A stretch of DNA of 64,000 bases from Algoriphagus kandeliae. GTDB lineage: Bacteria; Bacteroidota; Bacteroidia; Cytophagales; Cyclobacteriaceae. The stretch spans positions 620,001 to 684,000 of the forward strand of contig NZ_SPSB01000002.1 of NCBI RefSeq assembly GCF_004571135.1. The letters are read 5' to 3'. A program made the translations under genes and the position numbers. The stretch's first letter is position 1, and every line of letters begins with the position of its first letter. The notes below the pieces were generated by a model. That model had not been told where the DNA came from. It saw only the letters and a program-made list of their open reading frames with translations, and did not search any database. This document shows, piece after piece, positions 1 through 8,531 of the stretch.

Positions 1-1343
1 CTCATAACTATTGAAAATGGTCCCTTTGGTGCAGGCAGCCAATTGGATTCTTTTTCTTTTCCTGGAGATTCATTTTGAAAATAAAGGGTTAGCCCTCCAT
101 CTTCGTCAAAAACGAAATCATCCACCATAGGTGAATTGAGTAGATATCGATTAAGCGGGTTCTCTACCAAAAGGCTTGCCGGAAGCTCATACATGGTCAA
201 GGACCAAAACGCATCCACTGGAGGTAAATTTCCTGGCTCAAATCGAAGCTTGTATCTATTTGCACCATTGAGAGGTTGATTATCCGAGTCAACATAATAG
301 GAAGGATAAACAGCTTCTTCAGCACTCACTCCCCAAATTCCCAATACCGCCCCAGCCATTCTCAGGCTGTAATTATTGTTTAGATGACCGCGATTCCCAA
401 ATACATCTCCGGAACCTAATTCACCGGTTTCCGCTTTTGCCTTGATTGCGGCTAAGTCCTCCCAAGCATCTGCTATTCCGAGTTTAATCGCTTCTTGAAT
501 TTCGGGTGAAAAATCTTCCCAATTAAATTCCATACCCGCACCAATTCTCAGCTTTGCAAAGCGATTCATTAAATCTGCTTCTGATGGATGAACAGGGCAG
601 AATTTGAGAAGATAGTTTAGCTGCTCAAACACCTTTGGGGATGTTCTAATTTCCTCTTGAGTCAATGGTTCAATAAATTGTACCTCAGGTGCTGTTTCTG
701 GTGCAGAAATTCCTAAAAACGAGGATAGCGGTTGAATTTGATATCCGTCTTGGATCTGCTTCACATTTTCAAGATCATCGGGATTGAATAGTTGGGTTCG
801 ATAAACAGCATAAACCAACTCCGTTTCGGAACGGATTACTTTTTCTATACCATCAGGAGTTTCACCATCCCACTCAGGTCCGGCAATAAGAAAATTGCCA
901 CCACCATTGCCTGTGGTTCGGGTTCCGATAAAGGCAAAGTTATGGGTGTACATATCAATTAATTGCACACTGAAATAACGTCCTTCTTCAATATCCGAAA
1001 CTGTAAGCACCATTGGTTCTGAACGCAAATCCAATGCAGCAAAGCTATAGGGGGTATCCGAATTTGGGGTTTGTATTGTACGGTCTTCAGGAGTATAAAC
1101 CCTAGCCAGGTTAATCAGTTTATTCCAGGGGCCCTTGTAGTCCGGGCTGTTTTTGTCCACGAAATAATTATGAAGTCCGCGATAGTGATCCACCATGGGA
1201 TTCGCATAAGTATAAGCTTCTTTGGCGATGGCGCGCGCTTCCTCAGGGCTAAGTTCCTCTTGCGTGTTGCAAGAATTCAGGAAGATTAAGGCTACTAAAA
1301 AAAGGCCTGATTTGATTAGGGTATAAATAGTTTGCTTTTTCAT
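1..1343 (-). CDS. DUF1254/DUF1214 domain lipoprotein, 3' end outside window
   Basis: The reading frame is open from ATG at 1343 to the left edge (about 447 codons), so only the C-terminal end is missing. It starts MKKQTIYTLIK, then a hydrophobic stretch and the lipobox LNSC (Cys24), so it is probably a lipid-anchored envelope protein. It is a clear paralogue of the next gene upstream: both share the N-terminal EEA..IA.EAY.(F/Y)A.PM segment, a YTHN.(A/G)(F/Y).GTR.TG motif and the late ESNWLPA..GPFS block just before the cut. This architecture is DUF1254 followed by DUF1214. The family has no settled biochemical role. The start lies 6 bp after the upstream paralogue's stop, so the two are co-transcribed and probably translationally coupled. 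Confidence 0.85.
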   Translation of the reverse strand, partial: MKKQTIYTLIKSGLFLVALIFLNSCNTQEELSPEEARAIAKEAYTYANPMVDHYRGLHNYFVDKNSPDYKGPWNKLINLARVYTPEDRTIQTPNSDTPYSFAALDLRSEPMVLTVSDIEEGRYFSVQLIDMYTHNFAFIGTRTTGNGGGNFLIAGPEWDGETPDGIEKVIRSETELVYAVYRTQLFNPDDLENVKQIQDGYQIQPLSSFLGISAPETAPEVQFIEPLTQEEIRTSPKVFEQLNYLLKFCPVHPSEADLMNRFAKLRIGAGMEFNWEDFSPEIQEAIKLGIADAWEDLAAIKAKAETGELGSGDVFGNRGHLNNNYSLRMAGAVLGIWGVSAEEAVYPSYYVDSDNQPLNGANRYKLRFEPGNLPPVDAFWSLTMYELPASLLVENPLNRYLLNSPMVDDFVFDEDGGLTLYFQNESPGKEKESNWLPAPKGPFSIVM

Positions 1344-1349
1344 CACTCT

Positions 1350-2753
1350 CTAATTTTTTTGAACTACTGGTGGTACATATAGTGGATCTAGGGACTCAGG
1401 CTCCGGCCAGTAAAAACGGGCCTGAAGAGAAAAGGGGCCGTCATGTGCTGGAAGCCAATTCGACTCTAAATCGGGGCCTGGATTCTCCTTTTGAATATAG
1501 ATATCCAGAGAGCCGTCGGGATTATACTTTAGGCCTTTTGTATTACTAGCTATGATGTAGCGATCGATCTCATTTGCCACAAGCAATTGCTCGGGTAATT
1601 TGTACATTGTGAAGGACCAGAAAGCTTTTACAGGTGGAAGTCGATCTGCCTCAAAATGAACCGTGTAATTGTGCTTAGATCCGTCTAAATCTTCACCGTC
1701 TGCATCTACAGTAGCTTCTGGATAGTAAGCTTCTTCCAAGTTGTTTCCCCAAAGTCCAAAATATGCTGCCGCTGCTCTTCTCAAGTATTTACCCTGCATG
1801 AATTCCCGGTTTCCAAAAGCTCCCGAAATCAACATCCATCCATTTTGCCGCTCTCCTAGGTTGGAAACTTCTGCTTCAATTTTTTTCATCGCATTGGCTA
1901 TTCCCGTTTCAATCACCGCTTTTAACTCTGGATCAAGGCCAGTTTCATTAAATGTTTTACCCGGTCCAATACCAATTTTAGAAAATCTGTCGAACAACTC
2001 TTTTTCAAAAGGATGAATGGAGGCTGTCGCCATCAATGCATTTAGATAAGAGATGAAATTGATGTTCTTTATCTGATTGGGATTGAAAGGAGGGATATTC
2101 GGGTTGTCAGGAATCTTTGCTATTTCACTTAAGCCGATGAAAACATTGAGTGATTCTACTGAAAACCCTTCGAGAATCTTATTGGTAGTTTCCAAATCAT
2201 CCGGCCCAAAGACCTGCGTTCTGCCAAGGGCTAGGAGGTAATTGCCTTCAGATCGAAACACCTTATTAATGCCATCAGGAACCTCTCCGTCCCAATTAGG
2301 GCCTGCAAAAAGGTAGCTACCCTCCTCAAAACCTGTAGCACGTGTTCCCACATAACCGATGTTGTGAGTGTATAAATCAATAATCTGGAAGGAATAATAG
2401 CGATTGTCTTCAATCTTAGGGACTTTTAAGATCTGGGGTTGCTCACTTAAATCAAACCAGACGGATGAGTAGATATTATCATTGTTAGGCCGCACAATAA
2501 TGGTGTCTTTCGCGGTACTCAATTCTGGCTTATGATACAAAACGTTGAATGGTGCTGTGTATGCTCCCGATTCGGGATACATGGCCATGGCAAACATCAT
2601 TTTATAATGTTCCAACATGGGGTAGGCAAAGATGTATGCTTCTTCAGCAATTTGCTGGGCTTCCTCAAGGTTTATATTTTGCTCCTTTTCGGCACAACGA
2701 GTTGAAACGAAAATGATTGAAGAAATAAAAATGAGGGCAAGTAACTTTTTCAT
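1350..2753 (-). CDS. DUF1254/DUF1214 domain protein, exported
   Basis: 467 residues: an N-terminal hydrophobic signal with Cys20 (preceded by Arg, a poor lipobox, so secretion as a soluble protein is also possible), DUF1254 (about residues 40-170, including NNDNIYSSVWFDL and YTHNIGYVGTRATG) and a C-terminal DUF1214 (about 340-455, containing PPVKAFWSFTMYK and ESNWLPAHDGPF). The family is widespread in marine and environmental bacteria but its activity is not established. It is the first gene of a tandem paralogous pair. The preceding pafA-like gene on the same strand ends 99 bp upstream, so an independent promoter is possible in that gap. Confidence 0.9.
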   Translation of the reverse strand: MKKLLALIFISSIIFVSTRCAEKEQNINLEEAQQIAEEAYIFAYPMLEHYKMMFAMAMYPESGAYTAPFNVLYHKPELSTAKDTIIVRPNNDNIYSSVWFDLSEQPQILKVPKIEDNRYYSFQIIDLYTHNIGYVGTRATGFEEGSYLFAGPNWDGEVPDGINKVFRSEGNYLLALGRTQVFGPDDLETTNKILEGFSVESLNVFIGLSEIAKIPDNPNIPPFNPNQIKNINFISYLNALMATASIHPFEKELFDRFSKIGIGPGKTFNETGLDPELKAVIETGIANAMKKIEAEVSNLGERQNGWMLISGAFGNREFMQGKYLRRAAAAYFGLWGNNLEEAYYPEATVDADGEDLDGSKHNYTVHFEADRLPPVKAFWSFTMYKLPEQLLVANEIDRYIIASNTKGLKYNPDGSLDIYIQKENPGPDLESNWLPAHDGPFSLQARFYWPEPESLDPLYVPPVVQKN

Positions 2754-2852
2754 TTTGCTTTACTTTAATGGGTTAAAAACACTAAAATTACATCTCTGCA
2801 GCCCGCTTTTCGGAAGTACTATACCGTTGAGTATATGAAATGCATGCAATGG

Positions 2853-4562
2853 TTATTTCTTGAGTATTTCTACCAGAGGTTGTCCTGAAGCTGCTGATGG
2901 TATTTTAATTTTTAGGTAATTGGATAAAGTCAATGCGATATCAACCGTTTCTACATTCCGAAAAACAGTTTGATGCTTCAAACCATTTCCTGCAAAAATT
3001 ATGGGAACAGAAGAATCATATTTCCATGGTGAACCATGTGTACTCGTTACTTGTAAACCATCAAAATCATTGATATACCAATAGGGTTCGTTTACAATGT
3101 ATATTTCACCTGATCTTTTAGGATTATAATTCCTTAATACCGACCTGTTTAGCTCAGTATCTGCAAGTTTGCCTTCCAGTAAATCAATAGAAGGAATGGC
3201 AAAAGCAATGCTTTCCTGATTTTGTAATTCTTTGGCCAGGGTCCGCGAAACTTCATCGATATCCAGATTATTCTGTTCAATAATGTCGCGGTTTAAATAC
3301 ACATAAGGATGGAAATAACCGGAGACAATTTTTTCACTTAGGTTAAATTTCTTTTTAAATACCTCTCTAATGGCTGAGGTATCAACCGAATTGATATCAA
3401 AGTAGCCAGCATCAATTCCAAACTTTTTCAGGCGGTCAGGAACATCAGGTGCCCCATGATCGGCTGAAAAAACAATGAGTACATTCTCCAGTCCAATTTT
3501 TTCATCCACGAAATTGATCAAATTTGCGAGTGTTCTGTCAAGCTTGATCAGGTTATCCTCGCTCTCCAGACTTGCCGGGCCAAAAGTGTGTCCAATATAA
3601 TCCGTTGATGAAAAGCTGACGGATAGATAATCAGTAAAATTATCTGTACCCAATTGTTCAGCTACGATTAGTTCTTTTGCAAAATCCAATGTCAATTCAT
3701 CTCCAACCGGACTCAGTGTTAAAAAGGTTGTGAAATATCCATTGTCCGTATCTCCAAAAGGATGTGGGAATACTACACCATACCCAGGAAGATTTGTTTC
3801 ATAAGGCATGTCATCTTCTTCTCCATGTATATAGGTTGAAATTTCGTTTGTTAACTCCCAACTTTTATTTGCATAGGATTTATACCATTCTTTCTCATTC
3901 CATTTGTTCACCCATCCAGGGTATTCATCGTAGTAGTAAGTGCTGCTTATAAACCCACCGGTGGCTTTACTAAACCAGAATGCTTTTCCGGCATGCCCTG
4001 CCATGGGAATTGCGCCACGATCTTTTACCGAAACACCAAATACTTTGGACTTGCCATTGGTAAACATCATTAATTCATCAGAAAATGTGGTTGAAATTAT
4101 TGCTGAAGGTGATCTTCCATCGGTTGAAGCAGCCGCTTGGGTTGGATCAATCTCAATGGTTTTGTCTACACCTCTACCTGAACCTATCACCGGATAATGG
4201 TAGTCTTCCACATTGTATACGGTACGTTTTAAATCTTTATCGTACCATAAATTACTAATCATGCCATGTTTGGAGGGGTCGGCACCTGTTGCTAAGGTGG
4301 AATGTCCAACTACTGTTTCGGTATTAGCATGGCGGTGGTGAGCATTTTCGTAAACAATTCCCTGTTTGTATAAATATTTAAACCCCCCTTCAGGTAATCT
4401 ATCATACACAGTTCTGGGCATATCTGCCCTTAGTTGATCTACAGTTATTTGTAGGATCAATTTGGGATTTGATTCGCCTTGGCCAAACGGATTATTTGAA
4501 CCAAAAAATATAATTACGCTTAAAAGCAGTAATGATTTTAATATCATTTTCCTTTTTCCCAT
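2853..4562 (-). CDS. PafA-like alkaline phosphatase
   Basis: 569 residues with an N-terminal signal peptide. The alkaline phosphatase/type I phosphodiesterase superfamily metal site is visible: Asp42 in TVDQLR, the nucleophile Thr83 in TETVVGHST, Asn104 in ISNLWYD, the bimetal ligands in STDYIGHTFGP and SADHGAPD, and a last His in THGSPWKYD. VKDRGAI matches the Lys/Arg pair that marks PafA-type monoesterases, which are high-turnover periplasmic phosphatases of Bacteroidetes. The likely role is release of phosphate from organic phosphomonoesters in the periplasm. No PHO-type regulatory site was recognised. It is encoded upstream of the DUF1254 pair, with 99 bp between. Confidence 0.9.
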   Translation of the reverse strand: MGKRKMILKSLLLLSVIIFFGSNNPFGQGESNPKLILQITVDQLRADMPRTVYDRLPEGGFKYLYKQGIVYENAHHRHANTETVVGHSTLATGADPSKHGMISNLWYDKDLKRTVYNVEDYHYPVIGSGRGVDKTIEIDPTQAAASTDGRSPSAIISTTFSDELMMFTNGKSKVFGVSVKDRGAIPMAGHAGKAFWFSKATGGFISSTYYYDEYPGWVNKWNEKEWYKSYANKSWELTNEISTYIHGEEDDMPYETNLPGYGVVFPHPFGDTDNGYFTTFLTLSPVGDELTLDFAKELIVAEQLGTDNFTDYLSVSFSSTDYIGHTFGPASLESEDNLIKLDRTLANLINFVDEKIGLENVLIVFSADHGAPDVPDRLKKFGIDAGYFDINSVDTSAIREVFKKKFNLSEKIVSGYFHPYVYLNRDIIEQNNLDIDEVSRTLAKELQNQESIAFAIPSIDLLEGKLADTELNRSVLRNYNPKRSGEIYIVNEPYWYINDFDGLQVTSTHGSPWKYDSSVPIIFAGNGLKHQTVFRNVETVDIALTLSNYLKIKIPSAASGQPLVEILKK

Positions 4563-4696
4563 AAGACCTACTTTTAGATTAGTTGATACTTAGGTCAGAG
4601 GGCCACCAATTCGAATCCTTTTTTCCGAATAGCAGCTAGTCTAAAATAAAAAATAAAAAACCCCGGTTCTAGACAATCCTGTACATAATTAAAGGG

Positions 4697-5257
4697 TTAG
4701 GTGATTTTAAAAGTAGAATACACTTGGCTTTTTGCAAACCTCAGCACGGATTTCATGATTTTTTCTCCATGCAATTGTAAAGTGGGGGCTGATAGGTCAT
4801 CTTTCGTTATTCTTGAATACCAAGCTTCTCCCACTGTTAACCAGAGATCATAAAGATCTTTACTATCCATCGAAAGAGCGAATTGCTTGGCAAAAAGATT
4901 TAATAAGAAGGATTTTGCCGACGCTTCATAGGTTTTGATAAACAGCAAATTGTATTCTGGTATGCTCCGATTATGAAAGAGTTGCATATTGAATTGAAGA
5001 GGGATAGGATAGTCAGCCAAAAATTCATAGAAATCAGGAAAAAGATATTTACAAGATTTCCCCCTTTCATTAAACTCGGTAACTATCTTCCAATGAACTA
5101 TCAATAGCTCCTGAATAAATACATCCATATCTCCAAAGTGGTGATAAAAAGATGCTCGGGATACACCCACTTCATTGCTTAATTTATTGACATTTAAAAG
5201 CTTAGGGCCAAAAAGTGCAAATTGTTTATACCCTGTTTCAATCCATGTATCTTTCAT
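4697..5257 (-). CDS. TetR/AcrR family transcriptional regulator
   Basis: 186 residues. The N-terminal helix-turn-helix is clear (about residues 20-45, LSNEVGVSRASFYHHFGDMD), followed by an all-helical ligand domain without family-specific motifs I can name. TetR proteins usually repress a neighbouring gene. Here the neighbour on the same strand is the pafA-like phosphatase 134 bp downstream, and no efflux gene is adjacent. The RND pump in this window is 13 kb away. Target and ligand are unknown. Confidence 0.85.
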   Translation of the reverse strand: MKDTWIETGYKQFALFGPKLLNVNKLSNEVGVSRASFYHHFGDMDVFIQELLIVHWKIVTEFNERGKSCKYLFPDFYEFLADYPIPLQFNMQLFHNRSIPEYNLLFIKTYEASAKSFLLNLFAKQFALSMDSKDLYDLWLTVGEAWYSRITKDDLSAPTLQLHGEKIMKSVLRFAKSQVYSTFKIT

Positions 5258-5552
5258 AAAAACTTTGATAAGAAGCTGAAATATTAAATTGAACTTAAAA
5301 AAATCTAATTAGAAATCGGGACAAATTCATTGAAAAAAGCCCAGAAGACAAGAATTTGTCTTCTGAATTTTAGTGGCTTTTTTTACGGTCCCTCAATTTT
5401 ACTTTTTATTCCAATTAATAAATATCTCGGAAATCAATAAGGGTATGGACCATGAAATCCATAAGTAAGAAGCTCCCGATATGCTAACACAAAAAGATTC
5501 AATTATAGGGGAGTCACTTAATATTCGGAAAGTAACAAATGCGGATGGTTCC
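5258..5552. other. Non-coding stretch with one strong hairpin
   Basis: No credible gene. It holds the hairpin at 5333-5391. On the minus strand, the sequence after attC-like site 1 (from 5559 downward, starting GTTATATGG) would be the beginning of a further cassette, but no complementary partner terminus was found below it. The array therefore appears to end or to have decayed here. Confidence 0.5.
5333..5391. terminator. Strong hairpin terminator at the end of the cassette array
   Basis: A perfect 10-bp stem (CAGAAGACAA at 5342-5351, TTGTCTTCTG at 5356-5365, loop GAAT) sits inside an outer AAAAAAGCC/GGCTTTTTTT pairing, with T-tracts on both strands. It could stop minus-strand transcripts leaving the dioxygenase unit before they reach the TetR gene. 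Confidence 0.7.
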
Positions 5553-5683
5553 ATATAACGGTTCAGCTAAGTGTTTGGGCGGGAGACGGGACGCAGTCCT
5601 ATCCACCGTGACGAACACGAGCGCGAAGTGTTTTGCCCCAAGTTACGCAATACCATAGCCCTGATACTTAGCTTTTGTTGGGT
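5553..5683 (-). repeat. attC-like recombination site 1 (131 bp)
   Basis: Read on the minus strand it starts ACCCAAC (5683-5677) and continues AAAAGCTAAGTATCAGGG. It ends CACTTAGCTGAACCGTTATAT (last 7 bases 5559-5553). The GCTAAGT and ACTTAGC arms pair, and one arm has extra unpaired bases, as in integron attC sites. The left core ACCCAAC fits RYYYAAC; the right core GTTATAT fits GTTRRRY only partly. It lies 24 bp after the dioxygenase stop codon. The first ten bases of its left side (TACACCCAAC on the minus strand) are the exact complement of the start of the same gene unit at 7675-7666. Confidence 0.7.
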
Positions 5684-5706
5684 GTAGTTTTTCTTTCCAA
5701 TTTTAA

Positions 5707-6609
5707 TCAGACCTGTCCAACGATGAAACTCCGCTCGCTGAACGCTGGTAATGAAGGCGGGTCTTCATAGAAATAACGAATATCGTCCTTATTATCTGTC
5801 ATCCCCAGACTATACAGAACGGGCACATAATGGTCGGGTGTGGGAGCCGCCAATTTTCCGAGTTTGTTGCTCTGCTCGTAGTTGATGATGTTCTCGAAGT
5901 TTCGCTCGTCAATCTGCTTTTTGAGCCAAGCGTCATAATCGGCTTCCCATCCGAATGGGGTCATGTCGTTTTTTCTCATTTTTTCCCCTACCAACTTTAG
6001 GTTGTGAATGAGCGAACCACTACCGATTATGAGTACTCCTTTGTTGCGTAAGGCTTTTAATTGTTTTCCTAACTCAAAGTGATACTCTGGCTTTGCATAA
6101 TAGTCGATGCTAAGCTGAAAAACGGGAACATTGGCATTGGGAAACAAGTGCATAAGCATAGGCCAAGCCCCATGGTCTAAGCCCCAATCCGTGGTTTCCG
6201 TGATGGATGGAACAAGCCTCTTTACCTCATGCGCTATGTCTGGAGCGCCAGTTGCGTTATAATAAACCTTGTAGTATTCGTCTGGAAAACCATAGTAATC
6301 GAATATCTGCTCCTGTTGAGGAGAAACATTTACAAAGGTTCCTCTGGTACACCAATGTGCAGAGACTACCAAGGCTGCTTTCACATCATAGGTACTTTGC
6401 AGGTTTCTTCCCAATTCGTAAAGACCATTCCAAAATGGACGCTCTTCTTTGGTCATAAGAATATCCATTGGGTTGCCATGAGACGTGAAAAGTACAGGCA
6501 TTCGTTTTCCCTGTATGGGAAGTGTGTCGGTAAACGCCTTTAAACTGCCTAATGTGCTCATAGCTGCTACTCCTAAAACACTTTTACGAAGAAACGCCTT
6601 TCTATCCAT
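5707..6609 (-). CDS. DODA-type extradiol aromatic ring-opening dioxygenase, exported
   Basis: I chose ATG 6609 (300 residues). An upstream in-frame TTG at 6654 would overlap doxX by 40 bp. From ATG the protein begins MDRKAFLRKSVLGVAAM, a Tat- or Sec-like signal. The class III (LigB/YgiD) fold is indicated by metal-binding His in FTSHGNPMD (His44), VSAHWCTRG, LDHGAWPML and GSGSLIHNL. Known relatives open catechol-type rings or 4,5-DOPA; the substrate here is unknown. The gene starts 5 bp after doxX. DoxX-like proteins and DODA dioxygenases recur together in Bacteroidetes, which suggests a shared oxidative or detoxifying role. A signal peptide is unusual for this largely cytoplasmic family. Confidence 0.85.
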   Translation of the reverse strand: MDRKAFLRKSVLGVAAMSTLGSLKAFTDTLPIQGKRMPVLFTSHGNPMDILMTKEERPFWNGLYELGRNLQSTYDVKAALVVSAHWCTRGTFVNVSPQQEQIFDYYGFPDEYYKVYYNATGAPDIAHEVKRLVPSITETTDWGLDHGAWPMLMHLFPNANVPVFQLSIDYYAKPEYHFELGKQLKALRNKGVLIIGSGSLIHNLKLVGEKMRKNDMTPFGWEADYDAWLKKQIDERNFENIINYEQSNKLGKLAAPTPDHYVPVLYSLGMTDNKDDIRYFYEDPPSLPAFSERSFIVGQV

Positions 6610-6614
6610 CAGAA

Positions 6615-7022
6615 TTATTTTGCTTGGATTGGTGCTTTTTTGGTTCTGCCCCAAGCAATGAATGCTGCTACCAGTGCCAGCATGATATTCATCCCGATAA
6701 CTTCATTCTCGCCACGCGTAACATGAAAGCCTGCTGCCAACACTTGAACAACAACTAAACCCGCTGCTGCAATTGGAGTAAGTATTGGTTTTATACGCAG
6801 TAAAGCAGGAAGCAAAAGACCTAACCCACCCAGAACTTCGCTAATACCGATAAAACGAACCAGTGCCGATGGAACTTCATTTGCCCAAGGTAGCATTTCT
6901 GCAAGTGCTTCAATTGGTTGAGTCGATTTCATTGCTCCAGCCATAATGAACATTGCTGCTAATAAGCCTTGCGCAATCCATAATGAGATATTGATTGCCT
7001 TGTTGTTTTTTGTAGTTGTCAT
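6615..7022 (-). CDS. DoxX-like membrane protein
   Basis: 135 residues from ATG 7022 (an in-frame TTG at 7052 would add ten unconvincing residues). Four hydrophobic segments are visible: ISLWIAQGLLAAMFIMAGAMK with the family's early Gly/Lys pattern, FIGISEVLGGLGLLLP, ILTPIAAAGLVVVQVLAA and MNIMLALVAAFIAWG. DoxX relatives are small inner-membrane proteins linked to thiosulfate:quinone oxidoreductase or redox stress, but most members have no proven function. It is the middle gene of a three-gene unit, 88 bp after the crp-like gene and 5 bp before the dioxygenase. Confidence 0.85.
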   Translation of the reverse strand: MTTTKNNKAINISLWIAQGLLAAMFIMAGAMKSTQPIEALAEMLPWANEVPSALVRFIGISEVLGGLGLLLPALLRIKPILTPIAAAGLVVVQVLAAGFHVTRGENEVIGMNIMLALVAAFIAWGRTKKAPIQAK

Positions 7023-7110
7023 TTTCTTAAGTGCTAATTGATTACCCGACAAATTTCTTGCGACAATTTGGGCTAAAACTTAAGGTAGCTTAAGAAATGA
7101 CAATCGGAGG

Positions 7111-7629
7111 TTACTTACGTGCAATCTTGCGCCTTATCTCGCTCAGGTATTCCGGAGTTATGCCTATGTAAGATGCAATGAGTTTTAGCGGCAACCGTTG
7201 AACAAGTGTGGGATAGGTTTCTGTAAAACCAATGTAACGCTCTTCTGCGGTGGCGCTTAGCATTGCAATAAGCCTTTTGTTGGTTGCAATTAAATTGTTG
7301 CGCAGTTTAACGTTCATCTGTTTAAGTGCCTCCGTTTCCCAATTTTCTATTTCTGTCAAAACCGCTCTCGAATAAACTTCCACCTCACTGTCTTCTATGG
7401 CTTCGATAAACATGTTGGAAGGCAGTTGATGGAAAAAACTGTCCATGTCTGTTATGAGCCAATCCTCAGGCGCAAACTGTAAAATATGTTCTTTGCCCGA
7501 TCTATCCAGTACATAGCTTTTGAGACACCCTTTTGCAACTCTGTAACCCTTGGTGGTCGTTTCGCCCGCTTGCTGCAAAATTGTCCCTTTTGCAACAGTT
7601 ACGGTTTCTAGGTTGTTGAATAGTTTCAT
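7111..7629 (-). CDS. Crp/Fnr family transcriptional regulator
   Basis: 172 residues. A cyclic-nucleotide-binding-type beta roll (about 10-110, with GYRVAKGCLKSYVLDRSGKE) is followed by a C-terminal helix-turn-helix (about 145-170, LPLKLIASYIGITPEYLSEI). This short Bacteroidetes subtype usually lacks the cAMP-binding signature, and none is seen here. No Fe-S cysteine cluster is visible. It is the first gene of cassette-like unit C and probably regulates the doxX-dioxygenase pair behind it. Its own start is 46 bp inside the unit boundary. Confidence 0.88.
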   Translation of the reverse strand: MKLFNNLETVTVAKGTILQQAGETTTKGYRVAKGCLKSYVLDRSGKEHILQFAPEDWLITDMDSFFHQLPSNMFIEAIEDSEVEVYSRAVLTEIENWETEALKQMNVKLRNNLIATNKRLIAMLSATAEERYIGFTETYPTLVQRLPLKLIASYIGITPEYLSEIRRKIARK

Positions 7630-7668
7630 GAGTCTCTAAACAGCGGCAGGTAGGGTTGTTCAAATTAC

Positions 7669-7798
7669 ACCCAACGTTCCGGCTAAGAAACGTAGGGCTT
7701 TCGAAGCGATTACTTGTCCACCGAAACTGAAGTTTGCTAAATGAACGAAACTTTCTGAAAGCCTTATCCGCCCTATGTTTTCTTAGCCTTTGTTACCT
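7669..7798 (-). repeat. attC-like recombination site 2 (130 bp)
   Basis: On the minus strand it begins AGGTAAC (7798-7792), then AAAGGCTAAGAAAACATAGGGC. It ends GCCCTACGTTTCTTAGCCGG followed by AACGTTGGGT (7675-7669 being GTTGGGT, a full GTTRRRY match). The arms pair over about 20 bases, with unmatched bases on one arm. The site swallows the last codons and TAA of the CPBP protease gene, a common feature of integron cassettes. Confidence 0.75.
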
Positions 7799-8531
7799 GC
7801 CGTATTTTTTATTAATATCCAAATCAGTACAATCACTGTAAATCTTGCAACTATTCCTAATAAACCACCTTCAGGCCCATAATCCCCTCCCAACCAAAGT
7901 TGACTTTCTTCCTTAATATTTATCTCAAACAACCGTTGTTTTATATATCCACTTACCGGAAATCCATAAATGAAACTTTGAAAAAAATTCCAAGAAAAAT
8001 GAAGTCCCACAGGTAACCAAAGTTTTTCAGTTCTAATAAATGCGTACCCATACATAAGTCCTCCAATAAATGCACTAAAAGAAGATAATAGAGTTGAGCC
8101 ACTATTCATTATGTGGACAAGGCTGAAAAAAATTGCTGGAACTAATAGAAGGACAATTTTGGACTTGGTAAACTCCTTAAGACCATTTATAAAAAAACTG
8201 CGAAATATCAACTCCTCTCCAATAGCTCCTGCCGAGAACATTAGAATTGCAGTTATAAAATTTCCATTCGTCCATGAAAAACTTATTATTTCTATTAGCT
8301 CAAGTTTGATTGCGACTAAAAAAATTGTGGTAAAAACGAATGCACCTAGTAAAAGACCACTTACAAGTTGGTATAATGAAAATGGTCGAAATCCAATTTT
8401 TTGACCAATTTCTGTGCGTGTAAAATGATTTTTTCTCCACTTTCTTATTGCGTACAAGCCAAATAAAGCGGGTATCAGGTTTCCAAGTATTTTAATAATT
8501 ACCATGAATCACTTTTTATATGGCAGGTAAC
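7675..8531 (-). mobile_element. Cassette-like unit B: CPBP protease gene
   Basis: About 0.86 kb bounded by plus-strand GTTACCTGCCGTAT (7792-7805) and ATATGGCAGGTAAC (8518-8531), complementary at 13 of 14 positions. The start codon lies 26 bp inside the 5' boundary and the stop codon lies inside attC-like site 2, so the gene fills the unit as expected of a promoterless cassette. Confidence 0.65.
7783..8505 (-). CDS. CPBP family intramembrane glutamic protease
   Basis: 240 residues with about eight hydrophobic segments. All three motifs of the CPBP/Abi (CAAX protease-like, Rce1-type) family are present: EExxxR at Glu97-Glu98-Arg102 (GEELIFR), FxxxH at Phe127-His131 (FSLVH), and HxxxN at His169-Asn173 (HFSWN). 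Relatives process prenylated or secreted peptides, and some bacterial ones act in bacteriocin self-immunity; which applies here cannot be read from the sequence. The final residues (AGNKG and stop) are encoded by the left arm of attC-like site 2. The gene looks more AT-rich than flanking housekeeping genes. Confidence 0.88.
   Translation of the reverse strand: MVIIKILGNLIPALFGLYAIRKWRKNHFTRTEIGQKIGFRPFSLYQLVSGLLLGAFVFTTIFLVAIKLELIEIISFSWTNGNFITAILMFSAGAIGEELIFRSFFINGLKEFTKSKIVLLLVPAIFFSLVHIMNSGSTLLSSFSAFIGGLMYGYAFIRTEKLWLPVGLHFSWNFFQSFIYGFPVSGYIKQRLFEINIKEESQLWLGGDYGPEGGLLGIVARFTVIVLIWILIKNTAGNKG

Larger units (their letters stand above)
5559..7675 (-). mobile_element. Cassette-like unit C: crp/fnr-doxX-DODA dioxygenase
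   Basis: About 2.1 kb bounded by complementary termini: TACACCCAAC at 7666-7675 and GTTGGGTGTA at 5677-5686 on the plus strand (10 of 10). The 3' end is attC-like site 1. The first start codon is only about 46 bp inside the boundary. Three genes including a regulator are unusually many for a cassette, since most hold one promoterless gene. Interpretation as a mobile integron cassette is inference from the boundary logic. Confidence 0.6.

Noticed and set aside
1071..1289. Open frames on the strand opposite the DUF1254 genes, uvrA, nusB and other long genes
   Set aside because: They are short shadows of well-supported genes in another frame, with no recognisable domains or starts.
6610..6654. 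Longer dioxygenase start at TTG 6654
   Set aside because: It would overlap doxX and bury the signal peptide; ATG 6609 sits 5 bp after the doxX stop and begins the signal directly.
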